Shown here in pieces: positions 57,728 to 64,000 of a stretch of DNA of 64,000 nt. Position numbers and translations under genes: made by a program. Location of the stretch: positions 1,214,501 through 1,278,500 of the forward strand of contig JAYKXP010000002.1 of the NCBI GenBank assembly GCA_037176845.1, written 5' to 3'. How positions within the stretch are numbered: position 1 is the first letter of the stretch; each line of letters begins with the position of its first letter. The stretch comes from Paramarasmius palmivorus. Taxonomy: Eukaryota; Basidiomycota; Agaricomycetes; Agaricales; Marasmiaceae. The notes beneath the pieces are model-generated. The model searched no databases and was not told the DNA's origin. It worked only from the letters and a program-made list of their open reading frames with translations.

Positions 57728-60700
57728 ATGTCGTCGTCAAATTGTCGTGACGATGAAGGGTGGGCGACGGTGTCTCCGTTGCGAGAATTCGACCTCACGC
57801 CATGTTTCGAAGAAGGAATATTGCTGTCATCCTTCTACACCGTCTTATTCATCATTGCTGCTGTTCGAAGTATCATCTTGTATCGCACAGGAGCTTTGGA
57901 ACGATCAACAAAAAGTCATTGGATTTTGCAAGGGAAAATTGTGAGTTGTGACAATGCATAGATTCGTCATCTCGAGCTAAATGCGTCGTGCAGGTCATTC
58001 TGGTGCTCGCCTTCCTGGCAAGTATCGTGAACCTTGCGCTTGTCCTTTCCTCGGGAAAACGCGTAGCTATTCCCCAGTCTTACGCCCTCGAGCCCTTATC
58101 GTTACTCGCGGCCATATCTTTGACCCATGCCAACCATTCAAGGACACGAAGATCCTCGAGTACACTCCTCATTTACTGGCCACTATACACGATCGCAGTT
58201 GTCATATGGGGGCGGACATTACTCTTAAAAGCCCCAGTAGACCTTCGTCTACCTTTCGCTCTCAAATGCACCACCTGTGTACTGGGACTTTTGGCATTCG
58301 CGTTGGAATGTATCAGTCCAGACGTAGGCTTGCAACCAAAAGACGGCGTACATCACGAACATCCAACCTTGACTGCAAATGTCTTCAGTATTTGGGTAAA
58401 TACCTTCCGCATACTTGCTAGAGTGACACTTGACTAACGTTCATCGGAAAGACTTTTGGATGGATGACACCGTTGATGAAAAAGGGTGCCTCACAAGTTG
58501 TTACGGAAGAAGACTTGCCGGATGTCTCGCCCAAGGACGAATGCGAGAATCTCGAGAAACGCCTTCAAGAGGCGCTTCAGAAGCAGTAAGCTCTCTTCGC
58601 TCCGAAGTTGCTCTTATTCGCCTGTTGAACGTCCCCCTTAGTTCCCTCTGGAAGTCTTTGTTCATCGCTTATGGAGGCCCTTATGCCTTTGCGGCCTTAC
58701 TCAAGTTCATACAAGATGCTCTGGCTTTCCTCCAACCTCAACTTCTTCGTTGGCTACTCGCATACATTTCTACATATCAAAGTGCTCGGTTGTGGTCGTC
58801 CGACCTCCAAAAGCCAAGTCCCATGGAAGGGTTCGCAATTGCTGCCCTAATGCTACTCGCTTCGGCGGCTCAAACCATCTTGTTGAACCAGGTACGTACG
58901 TATCACCTATGAGTGCACAAGGAAGCGAAATTGAGAATTGGACAGTACTTCCAACGAGCCTTTGAAACTGGGTGCGTACTATTTACCGTGGTTCTGACCT
59001 CATGACACTGACCAAGTCGAAGTATGCGAATCCGCGCAGGTTTAGTCTCGGTGATCTACAACAAGGCCCTCGCGCTCTCGAATGACGAACTGGGACGTGC
59101 TTCTGGAGATATTGTCAACCTCATGAGTGTTGATGCTACTCGACTGTAAGCGTTCTGTCAGCTAATCTTCTCATCTAGTACTGACAACCCGTCTTTAGTC
59201 AAGATTTCTGCCAGTTTGGCTTGATCTCCATTTCGGGTCCTTTCCAGATTACCTTGGCATTCATCAGTTTGTACAACCTTCTTGGTTGGCCTGCTTTGTC
59301 GGAGTGGCGATCATGATCTTTTCGATTCCTCTCAATACCCGTACGCTCATCAACTATGAAAAGGTGTATCTTGCTAACATCGTGATAGTGATGGCTCGTG
59401 TGATGAAAAAGATGCAGCAGAAACAAATGAAGAACCGGGATAGGCGTACACGGCTAATGAGCGAGCTACTTGCGAATATTAAAAGGTAATTACCCCCTTC
59501 TTGTATAGGACATTGCGACTAATAGAGGCAATTCGTAGCATCAAACTATATGCCTGGGAGTTCACCTTTATGCGTAAGATATTACAGACAAGAAACGAAC
59601 AAGAACTGGTCATGCTCAAGAAGCTTGGTGTTGTGACCTCCTTCAATACCATGTTGTGGAGTGGCATACCTCTCCTCGTAGCATTCAGCTCATTTGCTGT
59701 TGCTGCCGCGACCAGCGATAAACCCCTCACAGCGGACGTGATTTTCCCGGCAATTTCCTTATTCCTTCTTCTACAGTTCCCGCTTGCCATGTTCAGCCAA
59801 GTCACCTCGAACATCATTGAGTCAATAGTTTCCCTGCAACGTATCTCGCAATTCTTGAAAGCAGAAGAACTTCAGACGGATGCGAGACAGGTGGTTCAAA
59901 AGTCTCGGCTACAACGCGGAGATGAGGTATGTCTATGCTTGGCTTCTATAGAACAAATTGAGTTGAACGTCATTGTCAGGTCCTGGTAATCAAAGATGGG
60001 GAATTTAGCTGGTCAAAGACAAGCGCAAATCCGACTTTGGAGGATGTCAACTTGACTGTTAGAAAAGGAGAACTTGTCGGAGTTCTAGGTAGAGTAGGAA
60101 GTGGGAAGGTATGGGTTTAGTGCAAACTTCACTTCGTTCTGCTCATTCCCTTCGTAGACGAGTTTGCTATCTGCAATCCTTGGCGACATGACGAAGAGGG
60201 AAGGGGAGGTTTCGATTTATGGTAGTATTAGCTATGCGCCTCAAAATCCTTGGCAAGTGCTTTGCATACTTGAAGATTCCTCGTTCTGACCACCCCTTAG
60301 GATTCTCTCTGCGACAGTGCGGCAAAACATTCTTTTCTTTCATGAATATGACGAGACGTTCTACAATATGGTCATTGAGGGTTGGTTCCGTGCAGTTTTA
60401 TTTATGGGTCATTCGATTAATAACCCAACAGCATGCGCTCTCGGGCCCGATCTTGCCCTACTACCCAATGGCGACGCCACTGAAGTCGGAGAGAAAGGTA
60501 CGGACATTAATCTTTCCATAACGACCTTCATCACTCATATCCTATATCGACAGGTATTACGGTGCGTTTTCTTCCCATCTGCATTGATGGATAAAATATT
60601 CATCCCGCACCGGATGCTTAACAGCTGAGCGGTGGGCAACGTGCGAGAATCGCATTGGCTCGAGCTGTCTATGCTAGGGCCGATCTCGTTCTTTTGGATG

Positions 60701-63520
60701 ATTGCCTTGCTGCCGTCGATAGTCATGTCGCTCGGCATATATTTGATCACGTCATTGGACCCAATGGGATACTTTCGACGAAAGCTAGGATACTGGTAAG
60801 CAGTGAAATGCTGTTTTGATAGCATCCTCTCACGTTGAATTCAGGTTACAAACAGCATTTCATTCCTACCGCAGTTTGATCAATTGCTGTTTATTCGACG
60901 TGGAATTATCCTTGAGCAAGGAAACTATAGCAGTCTGATTGCCAACAACGATGGTGAATTGACCCGATTGATGTAGGCTTCATTTTCGAACCCTTGATTT
61001 GTCATTCATGAAATTCGCAGACAAGGCCATGGATCTACTAGTTCATCAGGAACCTCAACACCTTTCCGCAAAAGTACAAGCGGGTCTGCGACGCCTGTCA
61101 ATAACCAGACATTCGAGGACATGAAGTCGGTAGAAACCGTCTTGTCGGAAAAGTTGCGTCACCGTACGAGCTTTACCAAAGCTCTAGTTGCCCCTCCGCC
61201 GCCCACTCGGCAAACTACGCCTACAGGTCTTACCCAAGAACACAAGGAGCAAGGAACCGTCAAGTGGCGCGTATACCTTGAATATATCAAGGCGGCTTCT
61301 AAGACAGGCTCTTTCATGTTCTTATTAATGATCATAGCCTCTCAGGGTGCATCCCTACTCGGAAATTGGTCCTAAGGAACTGGGGCGAACATAACAGGGA
61401 AGTCGGAAGCAACGAGGGAATGTTCAACTACCTCCTTGTATATGGATTAAGCACGCTGGTGTCAGTTCTGTTAAGCGGTTCATCTTCCATCGTCATCTGG
61501 GTCTTTTGCTCTATTAGGAGTGCTCGACGTTTGCACGGTAGGTTCATGTTTGATGGTATGCACTCTCAGGTTTGAATTGACTACCCCAGATTCTATGCTT
61601 GATGCGCTTCTGCGAGCACCGTTGAGTTACTTCGAATTAACCCCTTCCGGACGGTGCGTATCCATTCTGGTTTCGCTTGCAACGTGCCTAAAGCTGTTGA
61701 CATAACAGGATTCTCAACCTCTTCTCTCGCGACATCTACGTTGTGGATCAGATACTCGCTAGGATGTTCCAAAACCTTTTCCGGACTTTGGCGACCACAT
61801 TGTTCATTGTCTCTGTCATCGGTGTCAGTTTCCCAGCGTTCTTGATCTTCATCATACCCCTTGCATGGTTCTACGCCCGAGTAATGAAGTGCGTCTAAAC
61901 ACGTTTCATTTATGATTTGGGCACTAATTATACACCTCCCAGATACTATCTTTCGACATCCCGGGAGCTGAAGCGTCTTGATTCAGTCTCCAGATCCCCC
62001 ATCTTCGCGTGGTTTGGAGAAAGTCTAGCGGGCTTGAGCACCATCCGTGCTTTCGGTCAGCAACGCCTATTTGCATTGACCAATCAACGTCGGGTTGACC
62101 GAAACCAAATCTGCTACCTCTCAAGCATCAGTGTAAATCGGTGGCTTTCATTGAGGCTAGAGCTTGTCGGCGCTATTATCATCTTCCTCGTTGCCTCTCT
62201 TGCAATTGTACAGCTGATCACAACTGGAGTTGACGCCGGCTTAGTCGGTTTGGTGTACGTATTGCTTAGCTCTCTCCTTTCTGTGACTCACCAATGGATT
62301 CAGGCTTTCATACGCTTTGAATGCGACAAGTTCACTAAACTGGGTTGTTCGCTCGGCGAGTGAAGTTGAGCAGAACATGGTCGCCGTGGAACGTATTCTT
62401 CATCAAATCGAAGTCCCATCAGAAGCGCCTTTAGAACTTCCTGAAAGCAAGCCACCTCAGAACTGGCCTTCGAGCGGAGAAATTGCTTTTAGGTCAGCTC
62501 AAGTGATTGACATACATTCTCCGTGAGCTGATATCTCTACAGCAATTATTCAATGAGATATCGCCCTGAACTACCCCTGGTCTTGAAGAATCTATCGTTC
62601 ACAATCGTAAGGGACCGGAATCATGTGGTGAAATTGTTTACTATAACTTCTGTTCTAGAAAAGCAAAGAACGACTGGGTATTTGCGGTCGTACCGGTGCC
62701 GGAAAGTCGTCCATCGTTCAGGCAATATTCCGCATTGTAGAGCCTGTCGAAGGCACAATTTACATAGACTCTGTCGACATCGCTAAGCTCGGTCTACACG
62801 ATGTGCGCTCCAGCTGTTCAACGGTACCACAGAATCCGGAGTTGTTCGAGGGAACCATAAGGGAAAATGTCGATCCAGTCGGGGCCTACTCTGATGCTGA
62901 AATATGGGATGCATTGGAACAAGTAAGGAAATACTTCCATCAGCAAAAAACACTTGATAACCTGTTCCCTAGTCGCACTTGCGAGAATTTGTTTCGTCTG
63001 CTGGGGGCTTGGATACTGCCGTAAGAGAAGGAGGTTCTTCACTTTCATCCGGTCAACGACAGTTGATATGCTTTGCGAGAGCCATCTTGAAGAAGGTGCT
63101 TATGTTTGACCTCCTGGGTTGTTCCTCGCCTAACACGTACCTTTTCTAGTCAAAGATCCTAATTTTGGATGAAGGTAAGATACTTGATAGTCTATGTATG
63201 AACGTTTCGGCTGATTTTTGTTTTCTATAGCTACTAGTGCTGTTGATCTTGAGACGGACAGTGCCATTCAAACAATCATCAGGACACTGACCGATGTCAC
63301 GGTTATCACAATTGCGCATAGGCTCAACACTGTTGTCGACTATGATCGAATCCTCGTCATGGATTCCGGAAGTGTAAGTGTGTTGGGCCATGATCTTTCG
63401 CCGGTGCTGATGCGTTGTGTACTTCAGATCGCCGAGTTGGATACTCCTCAAGCTTTGTTGGCTAACAAGGACTCGATATTTTATTCCCTCGCCAGCGAGG
63501 CGGGGCTGACTGGAAAGTAG
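57728..63520 (+). CDS. ABC transporter, ABCC/MRP (Ycf1-like) subfamily
   Basis: Full-length MRP-type exporter, expected in the vacuolar or plasma membrane and pumping glutathione or other conjugates. The start [18 protein letters not shown] precedes an N-terminal TMD0 ([35 protein letters not shown]). The L0 linker contains [15 protein letters not shown]1 is followed by NBD1 with Walker [29 protein letters not shown], signature [14 protein letters not shown] and Walker [13 protein letters not shown]. After a Ser-rich linker, TMD2 and NBD2 follow with [36 protein letters not shown] and the H-loop IAHRLNTV. It ends ASEAGLTGK. An 8-nt exon (60554-60561) supplies GIT before LSGGQ, and the intron 60253-60300 has a GC donor. 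One base is missing near 61368 (GNW|VLRNWGE). Substrate unknown. Confidence 0.93.
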
Positions 63521-64000
63521 ACTAATGAAAGCACGTACGTAGTATTATTGTTTAATAATCGTGGATGCATGGGCGACGAAAAGCCCACAACAATTAGATC
63601 AATAATTGGGTAACCCCCAACCGTTCCATGCATGAGTAGACAAAGATTCGGTCGGATCTCTTGACTTATTTATGTAAGTCGTGTGGTCCAACAGGGTAGC
63701 CGAAGTATGGAATTTTGACGCCCTATACAGACGACTCAAACAAGGAACGTTTCGCTTTCGCATTCTACGTCAGGCCAGCACTAGCGTGCCACAAGGAGTT
63801 GCGCTGAATAGTCCAGATCTCAGAAAACCTTCGAAGCTTTGACATACCAAGGACAGTGAATGATCTTTTCAAACTTAATTTCAAGCGCATCTTGACAGTG
63901 TTAAAAGTACGAACTCTCCGGGTTCAATGGCGTCTTCTTGTCTAGGTTGTCCCGTACCTCCCTTCCTCTCGCTTATAGTTCAATTCTTCCAAGCACCTCG
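63521..64000. other. Downstream region to the window end
   Basis: About 480 bp after the transporter stop. No gene, RNA or repeat was recognised; a neighbouring gene may begin beyond the window. Confidence 0.5.

Overview
This window is nuclear DNA of a filamentous basidiomycete fungus, most likely an agaricomycete. The evidence is dense genes with many short (about 45-70 nt) GT-AG introns with CTNA-type branch points, a DUF6533-type membrane protein, a TUP1/YVH1/NHA1/Zn2Cys6 gene set, and a ribosomal protein gene whose first coding exon is the ATG alone. About 22 protein genes are supported, on both strands. No tRNA, rRNA, CRISPR array or intact transposon was seen.

Layout, left to right: a 5'-truncated LIM-RhoGAP gene (1-3705, +); the TUP1 corepressor (4546-7313, +); RPC25/RPC8 (8588-7930, -) divergent from RAD4/XPC (8689-11767, +); two tandem Nha1-type Na+/H+ antiporter paralogues (12505-14746 and 15272-17432, +); the YVH1 phosphatase (17828-19933, +); a secreted tannase/feruloyl esterase (20479-22207, +); a p24 cargo receptor (22376-23181, +); a coiled-coil protein of unknown function (25288-23374, -); a 3.2-kb gene-poor stretch; a Zn2Cys6 regulator (31585-28482, -); a DUF6533-like membrane protein (34012-32475, -); a second 3-kb gene-poor stretch holding an inverted pair of ~118-bp elements; divergent RPP2 (37368-36963, -) and RPS15 (37788-38531, +); an atypical homeodomain protein (40250-38868, -) divergent from PRP6 (40364-43646, +); a large protein with five copies of a precisely spaced Cys motif (43823-47999, +); a kinase-fold protein (50326-48151, -) divergent from a LIG4-like DNA ligase (50574-54111, +); an STK32/YANK kinase (56533-54748, -) divergent from GUK1 (56810-57543, +); and an ABCC/MRP transporter (57728-63520, +).

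Most genes are housekeeping: transcription, splicing, translation, DNA repair, ion homeostasis, nucleotide metabolism and vesicle traffic. They form no shared pathway, but several divergent pairs share promoters of 100-420 bp.

Two things stand out. First, many otherwise well conserved genes (RAD4, PRP6, RPC25, LIG4-like, STK32, ABCC and others) have isolated single-base gains or losses, mostly in short homopolymer runs. At least 20 were found, including in genes that are essential in yeast, so base-calling or assembly error is more likely than mass pseudogenisation. Second, the gene at 43823-47999 encodes five copies of C-x4-C-x12-C-x2-[C/H] followed by a basic tail, with identical spacing in all five. 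I do not recognise it as a described family, and it is the best candidate for something new here.
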